Of a DNA stretch of 20,097 nt, positions 9,799-19,951 are shown one piece after another. Where the stretch lies: assembly GCA_034696485.1 (NCBI GenBank), contig JAQIWT010000448.1, positions 1 to 20,097 on the forward strand, written 5' to 3'. Position 1 is the first letter of the stretch. Each line of letters opens with the position of its first letter. This stretch comes from Isohypsibius dastychi. Taxonomy: Eukaryota > Tardigrada > Eutardigrada > Parachela > Isohypsibiidae. The notes under the pieces are model-generated. The model was not told the DNA's origin and made no database searches. It worked only from the letters and a program-made list of their open reading frames with translations. The position numbers and the translations under genes were made by a program.

Positions 9799-11977
9799 TT
9801 CAATAATGACGAACGCGAAAGGCTAAGCCAGATTGATCGGGCAACTCTTGGGATCAACTTCTTCTTAGCTGTAGGGGTTTTTGCATTCGCAATTTAAAAG
9901 GCTAGGCGGTAACCAAAAGAAATCGCAGCGGGTATTAGATAGGCGGAAGAATGGTCCCGGCATCGATTCGAAAACGCCTGTAGTAACAAGATCATCCACA
10001 AACGTTTTCCCAGCTTAGTTGGGTGAAGCCGAAGAGTGGATGGCAGTTAATATTCTTTTATGCGACGTCCATTTTTATTCTAACAGTCAAACCCATCAGG
10101 ATGGCGTGCGAGACTGCTAAATAGAGCATCCCAACTGAATGCCTCCTTGTGGACCGGAAGAATGGTCGCATTATTGACTAATGTATGCCAATATTAATTA
10201 ACTGATCCCAGAAATTTCGCCAAACGATCTGAGATTACTTAGTCGCTTGGACACTTTAATAACGTCTTGATATCGTGAGCTGTATAGAATGCAGAATTAG
10301 CGCTGGTTAAAGACCATTTTCTTCTCGTCGTGGCCTCATCATTTCCTCGATGGTCTAATTACGTTTTTATACCTTGGAAAATTGCAGGAAATAAGACGGA
10401 CCAATTTCGCTCTTCCGAAGAAAAATCAGGTAATTTAGCTCGTAATTCCCAACTACGCCGTACCGGCTGCTACTTATGACAATCATGAAGGGGCAGTAAC
10501 TATTCCACTGATCCACTTTATCCGGCAATTTAAGTCAAAAAATCGGCGACGACAAATTAAAAATTTCATGATCGCAAGCGATTAGCTTTATGGACTACAA
10601 GAAAGCAACACTAAATCTTTTGTAGAAATATTTCAACTTAAGCCGACAGAATATCTCCGAAATCCAAAAAATGGAAGGAAGCTACAATACGTACAATTCC
10701 ATTTTTCTCCTTCCAAAACTAGGCACTTATTTTTTGAGTGTGTATTGGCTTCCTGTTCCCATGTTTGATCACAATTCCGTCGAAAGTAAGATTTGTGAAT
10801 TACCATGTGGACAAAAACAAAGTAAACAAATTCAGGGGAACTCCTCACACCGAAACCACGTAACCCGCATCGATCAATTTTGGGACAGACGGTTTTTTGT
10901 GATAGTCTGGCTCTGGGTAATAATCAGTCACGCCAAGGTCAGGATTCCAAGAAGCTGGATAACAACAATGTCAATATTTTTTGCGGCGGAGTGTCACAAA
11001 GCGATAGTGGTGTTGAAGAGACCACTTCTCCCGGTTTCAAGTCGCACATCTGCATCAGATTGACTTTATCGCATTTATACAGTCCTCGCTCTTACGTTAA
11101 TAGCATCTGGCTTTTTCAAAACATGATCATTTATTGGGAATAACAAAACAAAGTTAACTAACCAAATATGTTTGTTAGCTGGACCGTGAAGCGGAAGGCA
11201 CGCGCTAATTGACCTTTGATGACAAACCGCGATATTCCAAGCACACCTTTTGCTGGAAGTAAAAACGACATTTCCCAAAAAATATTCCAATTCAACATGC
11301 AATGAGGAAAGTAACAAAAATTGTGCAAAATCCAGTCAACTGCACTTGCAGAAAAGCGTGGCTTTTAATTGAGCTCATTCGATTTAAAATTCCCTATTTT
11401 CCTAAGATTAAAGTTATGTTTGCAGTCATTCCACTGTAATACCAACCCCGCCAACATAATACCAACAATCATCCAAATAAAAATATCAGTAAAAAGGACA
11501 ATGACATCTTCACAGTTTCGAGAAGAAATCTCTGATTCATTCCACACGCCACGAAATCAGTAGTCACCTCACCGGACAGCTCTCACTAGTTCCGACTCAC
11601 TCGTTTCATCACGTTTTCAGAGAACTGGGACAAAATTACCTGCGGTCGAAAAAAAGCCCAAGCCCCAAAATATGGCCAAGCAGAACGAAAAATCATAATT
11701 TTTAAACCTATTGTATCCGACATAACAACAGCAAAAAATACATCCCAGCTAGCTTTTCGAACGTTTCCATGTGCTCATGAATACACTTGATTTTGAGGTG
11801 GGTTTTGAAAATGCGCGGCGCGGTATCACTCAGCAAATAACATCCAACCAACCAAAATGCATATTCAGACACCAAGAAAAATGAAAAATCGTATTTTTCC
11901 GTTTATACGCAACTAAGTACCGGTATCAAGGTAGAAAGGGTAGCTAACTGACTTACGTCGAATCATTATCGTCCATT
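9799..11977. other. intergenic region between the GPCR and tafazzin
   Basis: This 2.2-kb stretch lies upstream of the GPCR start and downstream of the tafazzin stop, so it should hold the GPCR promoter and the tafazzin 3' untranslated region. Between 9830 and 10630 I see no gene. From 10630 to 11550 both strands have weak open frames. A short repeat, GGAAGAATGGTC, occurs near 9950 and again near 10160. Possible degraded receptor-like sequence near 11.2-11.5 kb is listed separately. Confidence 0.5.
11178..11547 (-). pseudogene. possible degraded receptor-like exons
   Basis: On the minus strand, an ATG frame from 11547 begins MWNES, has one strong hydrophobic segment of about 25 residues and stops near 11365. 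Nearer 11230 a second frame contains CAWNIAV followed eight residues later by Cys. This resembles AWNVTV and the spacing to the TM3 Cys of the intact GPCR. At the DNA level 11224-11239 matches 9522-9537 at 14 of 16 bases. The stretch has no intron where the intact gene has one, and the surrounding frame does not stay receptor-like. It may be an old duplicate, a different membrane-protein gene or chance. Confidence 0.2.
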
Positions 11978-13405
11978 TCAATACCGTGCAGCATGTAGAG
12001 CCTCCGCTTCGTACCGGACTTTTTTCAGTTCTTCTTGTACGTCATCCGTTAACAGCTTTCTCTGATCTCTCTAAAAAATCATCAATTTATTATCAAAAAC
12101 TAAATAAATAACTGAAAAATTAAATTAAAAATAAATTTTATTCAGAACAACTTAAAAAATGAATGACTCGAAATAAAAATTCAAAAGAGCGACCAACGCA
12201 TCAACAAAACAAACGACAAGTTCAAATGGAACTGACCAGATTTAATCCTTCGGCATTCATTTCCGCGACCTTTTGCTCGTAATCCAGAGGTGAGCCGATG
12301 AGGATGGTCACTTTCTAAAAATTTACAGTATGGAGATATAATTCTAATTCAAATCGGGGACCATGTTTTCGTAATAAATTCCTGAAAAATGATTGATCAC
12401 CTTTCCGACAGTAAGCGTATAGGGAGGACGGTTCGCTTGAACTGAATCCATTCCTGACAAAACAAAGCTTCGTCACAAGGATTTAAAAACAAACTCTTAA
12501 TGATTTTAAGCAATAAAAACCAAGACAGCAGAAAATGAACAGTAACGCCTGATTTATTAGAAAATACAGGATCTCATAATTTATTACAAAATAATAAAAA
12601 ATCAAAAATAAAGTATAAATATAATAATTTAATACTCTGCGAAGAAAAAAAAATCAAAGCTCACCTTGATGATAAAAAGGCAAAACCAGCGGTGTTCTTT
12701 GGGTTTCAGCGATAAGGCGACCAATGCCTAAAAATAATTTTTCTGGGCATGATAAACAACGAGGTGAATTCACGCAGGATATGTACGTACCCCATTTCAG
12801 TCTCAACCAACTGTGCTCCTGATTTACACGGCTTTCGGGGAAAATATGGACCCAATCACCACGGTCCAGTTTCTCAATCATAAAATCAACACATTTTTGG
12901 TAAACTCCAGCTCCGCGAACAGTAGGAACGACTTTCCCCAATCCGAAAAATAAGGCATGTAGATCATTGGAAAAACAAATTTCAGCTGCACCGAAAGACC
13001 ATCGACATTTTGAAGGGGTGAAATGTCGCCACGGAAGCATTCCTACACAGAACAACCCTTTCTCTCCAGTTTCGGACAGAACTTGCAAAACAACGACGAA
13101 GAAACTGCGACGAAATCGTACCCCATAAAAGCGGATCATCTGCACAGCAGTAATGATTGGCAAATGTGATCAATCCTCTGTTTGGTTCCCGATTATCCAG
13201 TGCTTCCAACAAACGTTCCTTTCCATGGACTTGTAGTCTATTGAGAGCTATGCAGAGGAACATGAAAAGACCCTGAATCGCCAAGAATTTTCTTACCTAG
13301 GACAAGCTTGCTAACAGAGGCAACAGCGACGATGGTAAGTCCACTCCCAGCATGCCAAAGCTTTCCAGGTTGATCTGGAAATGGCCATTTTATTCTGTCC
13401 ATCAT
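11978..13405 (-). CDS. TAFAZZIN: tafazzin, mitochondrial phospholipid-lysophospholipid transacylase
   Basis: Seven exons on the minus strand: 13405-13316, 13272-13122, 13042-12791, 12727-12665, 12453-12401, 12314-12237 and 12070-11978, giving 259 aa, close to the human 262-aa form. Tafazzin remodels cardiolipin acyl chains at mitochondrial membranes. RIKWPFP after the start matches the human VKWPFP N-terminus and fixes the start. A hydrophobic segment at about 20-40 would be the membrane anchor. The acyltransferase motif HX4D is H70-D75 within NHYCCADD. GVYQK and GDWVHIFPE follow, then KWGIGRLIAE and ILIGSPL. The usual FPEGKV reads FPESRV (148-153). The C-terminus QRKLLTDDVQEEL matches the human tail. 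Intron 1 is only 43 nt and is the least certain junction, chosen because it alone keeps phase and family length. The other introns are 79, 63, 211, 86 and 166 nt. Confidence 0.93.
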
Positions 13406-13715
13406 GCGATTTGCTTGATGGGTCGGATCGCTTTCAAGTGATGTGCGAAATAGAAGCTGGATGAAATTCAAGGCATGATTACAAACACACAGCAATTGCA
13501 TAAGAGCCTGGCCCCCATGGGAAATTACGTCCGCCGTGCATTGATTCTGGATCTCAACCCGTAACTGTGTGATCAGCTGACAGTTGTGTTGTGGTTTTGT
13601 GCTGGTAATCGGTTTTTCCAGTCAGTTTGCAGTTTCATTTTCAGATGTATTGTGTTTCATTTGGTTCCAACGAGATGTGATATTTATTGATGCTCGATTT
13701 CTGCCACCAAAGACA
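13406..13715. promoter_or_regulatory. 310-bp divergent spacer between tafazzin and ETFRF1
   Basis: The two mitochondrial genes start head to head with 310 bp between their ATG codons, so both promoters and 5' untranslated regions must lie here or overlap the genes. I see no clear TATA box. The tafazzin frame stays open upstream to an ATG at 13501, and the ETFRF1 frame to 13584. The family lengths argue against both as main starts. Confidence 0.55.
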
Positions 13716-14123
13716 ATGTCAGGAAATCTTCATTCTAGAGTTATGGCGATGTACAAACAGGTGAGCTCTGTTATAACATGGGTATCTGAATCAGGATATG
13801 CTTTCGATTATTTGCGCTTTCTTTGTACTGTTAGTGCGGCCTTTCGTCAGGATATTTCTTTTGTTGGTACTTGTAAATCTTGTTTTTTGCAGTTGTATCA
13901 TATGGGAAAAGAATATCCGGCTGGCGCGAGTTTTTTCCACGACAAACTGAGAAAGGCGTTCTTGAAGAACAAGGACGAACAAGATCCAAAACGAATCGAG
14001 GAGCTACTCAATCGCGCGGAATTCGTCAAGAAGGAAATTGAAGCTCTGTATATGTTACGTAAATATCGAAGTCTCAAGAAATCGTATTATGAGGATGCGC
14101 CGGAACAAAAACCGATAAACTAA
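13716..14123 (+). CDS. ETFRF1: ETFRF1/LYRM5, LYR-motif regulator of electron-transferring flavoprotein
   Basis: Exons 13716-13760 and 13893-14123 give 91 aa, against 90 in human. LYR proteins are small three-helix mitochondrial factors that bind the acyl carrier protein. ETFRF1 is known to remove FAD from electron-transferring flavoprotein. The LYR tripeptide is degenerate (MYK at 12-14; human has LYK), and conserved stretches follow: LYHMGKEYP, LRKAFLKNKD, EFVKKEIEALY and LRKYRSLKKSYY. The 132-nt intron between MYKQ and LYHMG is a multiple of three without an in-frame stop, so retention would add 44 residues. The start chosen matches the human N-terminus, although the frame stays open upstream. 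No classical presequence is obvious, which is common in small LYR proteins. It converges on the cyclase gene. Confidence 0.95.
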   Translation: MSGNLHSRVMAMYKQVSSVITWVSESGYAFDYLRFLCTVSAAFRQDISFVGTCKSCFLQLYHMGKEYPAGASFFHDKLRKAFLKNKDEQDPKRIEELLNRAEFVKKEIEALYMLRKYRSLKKSYYEDAPEQKPIN

Positions 14124-14189
14124 GAAGCCCCGTTGCCGTTGAACGAGCGTAAGTAAAAAAATCATTTCCAAAACGTGAGAACATGTACC

Positions 14190-14195
14190 TTTATT
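14190..14195 (-). terminator. poly(A) signal AATAAA for the receptor guanylyl cyclase
   Basis: TTTATT on the plus strand reads AATAAA on the minus strand, about 220 nt beyond the cyclase stop at 14415 and 67 bases from the convergent ETFRF1 stop. The 3' ends of the two transcripts may therefore overlap. Confidence 0.5.
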
Positions 14196-14414
14196 CCGCA
14201 CCAAACGAATATTGCTCGCTGTGGAGTATGCAGAATTTTTAACGAACACTGCATTGAATTTTGATGAACTGCTGGGATTATTTTCATTTTTAACGAATTG
14301 ATGAAAATATTAGGAAGAAAAGCCGCACGGCATAATGTCGTTTCCAGTCTTTGGTATAGGGTGATTGAATGGTGTAAATTAAAATGGTAAATCAAATCAG
14401 AGTGAATGGGGTGA

Positions 14415-17400
14415 CTAGGCATCACCAGGAACTTTCCCGCTGAGTTCGCGAAGCAGCCAGAATGTTTTCTATATTGGTTTGATGAAAGAAAAAAATATGA
14501 ACATGAAATTTGAAGCATTTGTATCGAATTTTGCTCACCATCATGCCTTTGCCTTTCACTTCAATTTCTCCTCGCTCCGAGACTTCGAAACCTCCGAACC
14601 CATCGAGAATGTACTTCGTTGCAGGAGTGATTTGGATTTTCAAGCCTATAAACACATAAACATTTTCAATATCGTTTTATGAAGACGTGACCTTTTGTAG
14701 GTACCCTCGCCAGTCGATTCCATTCTGCTGGCAGTGTTGACGGTATCTCCGAACCTACGAAGAATATCGTTCTCTCAAGTTTCGGGCGCTTTAAAAGGAT
14801 ATTGAATATTTATTGTATCTTACAAGCAATAACGGGGAACGCTCAGTCCAATAACGCTTGCGACGACGGGGCCTGTGTGAAAAATTATATAAACGTTTAC
14901 TGGATTTTTGTAAGTTTCATGTGATGTTTCGACGGATGCTGGCTATCCAGAAAATTCTTTTTTTTGACGTTTGAAGTTCGAACCTGTATTAATCCCGACT
15001 CGCAGCTTTGCTTTTTCCGTTGGACGGTGGCGGATTTTGAACTTGTGAATTAAATGCATGAGCGTCAGTGATAGCTTGCCCATTTCTTTTGCGTGGTTCA
15101 GGCCATTTCGCATGGGTAACCCGGAAGCCATCTAAGAATAACTTAAGACCAGGAATTTTCAAATTTATTTGATGAATTTCTCACCATATACGAGTCATGA
15201 ATTGTTTCCACTTTATAGACATCAAATCGAGGAATAGTCTCGTCAAAGAGCGAATCTGCAAATCACAAAAGCGCTAGCCCCTCGGTTGATTGGGTCGATA
15301 AATAATTTGGTACACAGATCATTCAGGAAGTCCACAATTTGAATGGCAGTGCTATCCATCGATATCTCCTGGAATCCAACTATATCGCTGAAAAACACAG
15401 TGGCGCTGTCGAATGTCTCGGGCGGCACTGATTCTCCACGTTTCAGTTTTTCTGCCACAGCACTGTAATTCACATTATTGTCAGTCGGGGGTGTTACCCA
15501 TTTTATGTGATACTATAATTATAAAGGTACCCTGGCAGAATCTGGGCGAGCAGAGCGTCAGCTTTTCGCTTCTCTTCCTGAAACGCCATTGTCTTCTCCT
15601 CGACGCTTACTTCCAGTTCCTGAATAGTACACGGTTCCGATTTATCTTAGGACGCCAGTAGTGAATGAAGCTCCTTACGGTTGTGTATTGCTCCATGCGG
15701 GACAAAAGCAGGTCGACAATGTTACTTTTCTCCACTGCTCCACTAGAGCAGAACGAAATAGTCGGAAGAATTCCCGAGACTTTGGTGGGGTACTAACCGC
15801 GTAACCTGTCGAATGGCTGTTTTGATCTGAGGAACCCGCGACCTTTCCATCGGATCATGTTGCCAGCATTGGTCCATGAGGGCGAGTAAGCCAAGTGGGC
15901 ATTCCGAACCTGAATTGCCAAAGACGGTTTCATGATGCGCCAAGGTCAGTTCATGATGCACTCGTACTCACTTTGAACGGTGGGACGAAACAGCTCTCCT
16001 TCGGGATCCTTGATCCGCTCGATAATCTCTGGAAACAATGGAGGCGTCTAGATTATCTACAATTGTGAGTTGTGACCTTTGCAAGAAATGTTACCATGTG
16101 GTTCCAGGTTGAACATCGCATAGGGCTCTTCACGCAGAATGATTTCTTGTAGCATGATTCCATAAGAATAAACATCACCTTCTTGAGAACCCGCATTGGG
16201 AAAATCGAGAAGCTCAGGAGCTGTCCAGAACAGTGTTCGATAATACGGTTCATCTCGGATTGGTACAGGAATTTTTCTGAAGAAGCTTGGTAGTCCGTAG
16301 TCGCCGACTTTGAGTACAAACTTTCCGTCCACGTAGCAACATGCTGATGTTAGTCGACCATGATAAACCAGAGCACTAGCGTGCAGGAAACTCAATCCCT
16401 TGACAATATCGCTCAACAAGGAAAAACGAAAAATCCAGTCCAGTTTCGTCGATTCGTCGGCTAACAAATCCTGAAAAGAAACGTGGCATGACGAATTCAG
16501 TTCTGTACAAAGATGTGAATCAATACTTGAAGAGACGCTTTTGAACAATATTCACCAACGACGCAGAGTGTCTCTGGCTCGATGCAAACACCCAAGAAGC
16601 GCTGTAATCCAAGCCAAGCAGAAATCACAGATTCCAGCCTTGTTAAATTCGGGCTAGGTAGCTAACTTACCAAAACATTGTCATGTACCATACTTTTTAC
16701 AACCCTGATCTCGGCAATCAGCTGCGAGTTCAGATGAAGTCGATGATTATCGCATTTTACCACCATCACAAGACGTCCCTGGAGATTCGAAAAGAACAAC
16801 CTGCCGCTACTTGGTGGTGGTTTTTTTGTTCTGGTTCTCGAGTTTGTGCCACTGTCTTCCGAATGTAGCGAAGGTTTCGACATTGTACTTTTTGACGCGT
16901 TGCTGTTCAGGGTCATTCTCGATCCTCCAGCGAGGTTCGAGTCAACCTGAAGCTCCTCCCCTTCTATCAGCCAATCCAGATGACTCCTCGCTCGCTGTTG
17001 GTAGACGCGCAGTCCGACAATCGAGGCAACCAAAATGGCGAGCGCGATGACTCCACCCACCACACCGCCAATTATACTGTTTGCCACAGCTAAACCACCC
17101 GATGCGTATTTTATTGGTATTTGAAGAAGGTTTGGAGATCTTACTCTCGTCCACGCATGAATCCACAGTGTATCCACACGGCGGAATATTCGGAGGAACT
17201 TGCCCGTTGAAGGTTCGCCATGGAATGGGCACGAGTTCTTCATACTCCTGCTTTAGGCCTAGGTATTGCGCCACCACCTGCAACAAGTTAAAAGTCTATG
17301 ATTCGCAAATGCGCCTTCAAAAATATGGACAATATGTTTTTTATGGGTGTCTTTGATTCAAATACTTCATAAATTTTGGGACACACCGAGAAAGTTCCTT

Positions 17401-19488
17401 TCTGAGTGTCGGTCATGTAGTAGAGTGTCAGGTCGTCGGATCGATCTCCGTTTGGATTGATGTAGACCGTTCCACTTGCACCTCAAACAAACAACAAACA
17501 TGGACCATCCGCAAACACTTTCTCCATATCCAGCATTGGCAAACAGTGAGAATCTGATTGGTTCATTAAGCATACCATTGTAGGTCTGGTTCCATAATCC
17601 TTTGTTAACCACTTCTTTCATGTCCGATGGAAGGAGCACACTGCGATCAGATCCAAGAACCCCGCGAACGCTCATCGCAAACATCAAGACGGCATCGTAG
17701 AATGTGCTGGAAAAATGTGCACAAAATCGCCAGTTAAGAAAACCAAGCTGTTGTGAAATTGCTTCATAAACTGGAGAAAAAGATATAATTAATGATGACA
17801 TCTTGTCTTGAAATTCGCTTCGCGCGGGCCCCTTGTATTCGCACTTCGCGTTCGAAATTCTGATATTGTACAGTCTGAGAACTGTCCTTAATGGAAAGCA
17901 CGAACAGATGCTGGAAGGCTTCTAGCGCTTCAGGATCGTATCCATCTCCTGAAACAAAAAAGATATTACTGTATAGACCACCGCAATAATCACAAAAAGA
18001 TACGTCTCTTCCAATCTTGACGCCTAAGGACTCCATTTCGTGAAAGGTCAACGGTGAAAAAAACAAATACGCCTCTGGACATGCCAAGCCGTGTTGCGTG
18101 GACCAAAAAGTATCTTGTGAGATCTCCTCGGAGAGCAAAGACGAAAACTGAAACAGAGGTTAATGGTGGGGTGAACACATGAAATGCTGCTCTTCGATGC
18201 TTCAATGCTACTCGACCTCTTCCCTTCATGCGACCCTCAAGCAGCATTTGACCAATGTCGCCAAACTTTTCGAATTCCGTCCCATTCACCCGAATATCAT
18301 AAACATTAAGTCCATTGCTCTTCATATTATCCATCAAACCTGAAAAAATTGGTCGATTTGTATTGAGAGAACCTGGTTTCAAACTCTGTCACTTGATGCT
18401 TGGACGGATAATTCCAAATTATCAGTGTCGTAAAAGAGTACGACATTGGTCCAGTCGTACTTGCGACACATTCGAGTCACGAACGTCCACATATCTGGTG
18501 GAAAAAAAACTCGGTCTGTACGACAAATGCAAAACCCCAAGAAAGAACGATACCGTATGTGTTAAATCCAAAGCGGACCAAAAGATCGTAGTTACTGTGT
18601 AAATACGAGCAGTAAAAATCCTGTTATCTGGAAGCGGACTTGAAGTGGAGCTTACCCAGTGTAATCAATTAGGTTGGCTGCGCCGGTTATAGTTGGTATT
18701 CGGAAAAACGTCGTCAGCTCGTTGACAGCTCTCATATCTAGTTCCAAAAACAACTAGGTATGTTACTTATCTAGAATATTCAGTCAGTATTATAATTCCC
18801 ACCATCTGTGCAGGCAGGGCCAATAATAAGCTACGACAATGCAATATTAATCGAATGAATTGCTCTTGATTTTCGTGCGCTCACTTGAACGTTGTTATTA
18901 ACGGCTCGCGCCGCGGCTCCACTGGCGTTCCACATCCAGCACCCCTGGGTTTTGCCTAGATTTGCATCTGGACTGACGTCCGAGACTTCCGCCACTTCGT
19001 ACAAATAATTAATCGGATCATATATCACGTTATAATCCGACCGAGCTTTCGCATAAGCAACTTGCAACGCTGGACCGAGAATATCGTAATCGTACTCAGT
19101 TGAAGTGCCTGTACGTAGTCATCGAGATTATTTAGGCGTGAACATATTTTGTCTAATGTGTTAACGCACCGGTGGTCAGTACAACTCCAGCTCGAATTAA
19201 TATCGGTGCCAGCACGGAATAGTCAAGCAGAGGAGCGGCTTTTAAGGTCGCCAGTTCCAGCGTCTCAAACTGTGGAAATAACCGGCGGGTGGTGGAGGGA
19301 ACTGTTGCGTTTGTGACGGTGGCATTCCGAGTTCGGTTATTACTCCGAGTTGTCACTAGAACAAATGATTATATGAAAAAGTTCAAAAAACCACAAATCC
19401 TCGCTGAAATGATTGACTTACTTTGTGCATGGATACGACCGACAACCATAATTCCGCAAAAAGCGAACAATAAAGTCTTTTGATACAT
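14415..19488 (-). CDS. single-pass receptor guanylyl cyclase, complete
   Basis: Twenty-seven in-phase exons give 1121 aa. Exon starts (minus): 19488, 19355, 19108, 18830, 18737, 18594, 18494, 18339, 18147, 17948, 17747, 17481, 17277, 17089, 16601, 16470, 16028, 15909, 15742, 15619, 15462, 15255, 15131, 14872, 14754, 14645, 14468. The protein makes cGMP on ligand binding. Signal peptide 1-22. ANF-receptor-type ectodomain to about 515 (IIGPAC 161-166, [26 protein letters not shown]). TM 521-542. Kinase-homology domain about 550-860, with HG in place of HRD (717-718) and DYG (737-739), so presumably an inactive kinase. Coiled-coil linker about 862-912 with [10 protein letters not shown]. Cyclase domain from 913: FSDIVGF (metal Asp939), VETIHDSYM (guanine-binding Glu979, metal Asp983), [17 protein letters not shown] (Cys1051, Asn1058, Arg1062), [10 protein letters not shown]. 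The Glu and Cys indicate GTP rather than ATP. His982 replaces the usual Gly. The junction at 17799-17748 is least certain. Introns are 52-111 nt, and exon 4 is only 28 nt. The ligand is unknown. Confidence 0.95.
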
Positions 19489-19534
19489 CTTACTATAAAT
19501 TCATCGTGCATCAGACAAAGATGTCACAAAATGC

Positions 19535-19879
19535 ATGCTGATAATATTTTGTGCGGATATTGAGAAAACGAAAGAGCCGTTGCTACTGCCGTGGATGATG
19601 CGCACAGCCTTTGTGAAAGCCACATTATTGGCACAGAATATTCATCATTGTGTTATCAATAGGCTACCTGAGGATTACTCGAGAATCGATCTAATCAATA
19701 ACGGACTACAGAGCTTTTCTGAAGAGCTCTTCGATTCTGGAAATTTCCCGATTGGTTTTTCTCTGGTTTCCAAGAAGGCTATGAACATTTTAGATTTTGA
19801 ATTTTTCTGCGAAAACGTCAGGGGAATCTTGTTGAATTCGAAGGAGCAAGCTAAACATTACGCTCCGGACCATGCATAA
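19535..19879 (+). CDS. hypothetical 114-aa open frame between two cyclase genes
   Basis: An uninterrupted ATG-to-TAA frame lies divergent from the cyclase start, only 46 bases away. The product has ordinary globular composition (acidic and aliphatic residues, several Phe, four Cys, no signal peptide or clear membrane segment) and I do not recognise it. It could be a single-exon gene, one exon of a larger gene or a remnant of one. The tight spacing to the cyclase means the two would share promoter sequence, or one of the assigned starts is wrong. The length and composition are better than those of the shadow frames elsewhere in the window, but coding status is unproven. Confidence 0.35.
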   Translation: MLIIFCADIEKTKEPLLLPWMMRTAFVKATLLAQNIHHCVINRLPEDYSRIDLINNGLQSFSEELFDSGNFPIGFSLVSKKAMNILDFEFFCENVRGILLNSKEQAKHYAPDHA

Positions 19880-19951
19880 AAGGTCACACGTAAACGATCA
19901 TGATTAGCTGAAATAGATCACTCAATGCATTCACACAAGCAGGAGAAATAT

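Noticed and set aside
13405-13501. N-terminal extension of tafazzin from an in-frame ATG at 13501
   Set aside because: The known N-terminus aligns at the MMDRIKWPFP start, and the extension is not like a mitochondrial presequence.
17711-17747. A 37-nt candidate intron in the cyclase (GTTTTC to TTTCCAG)
   Set aside because: Removing it breaks the frame into the conserved STFYDAVL stretch, whereas reading through keeps the frame open, so it is treated as coding.
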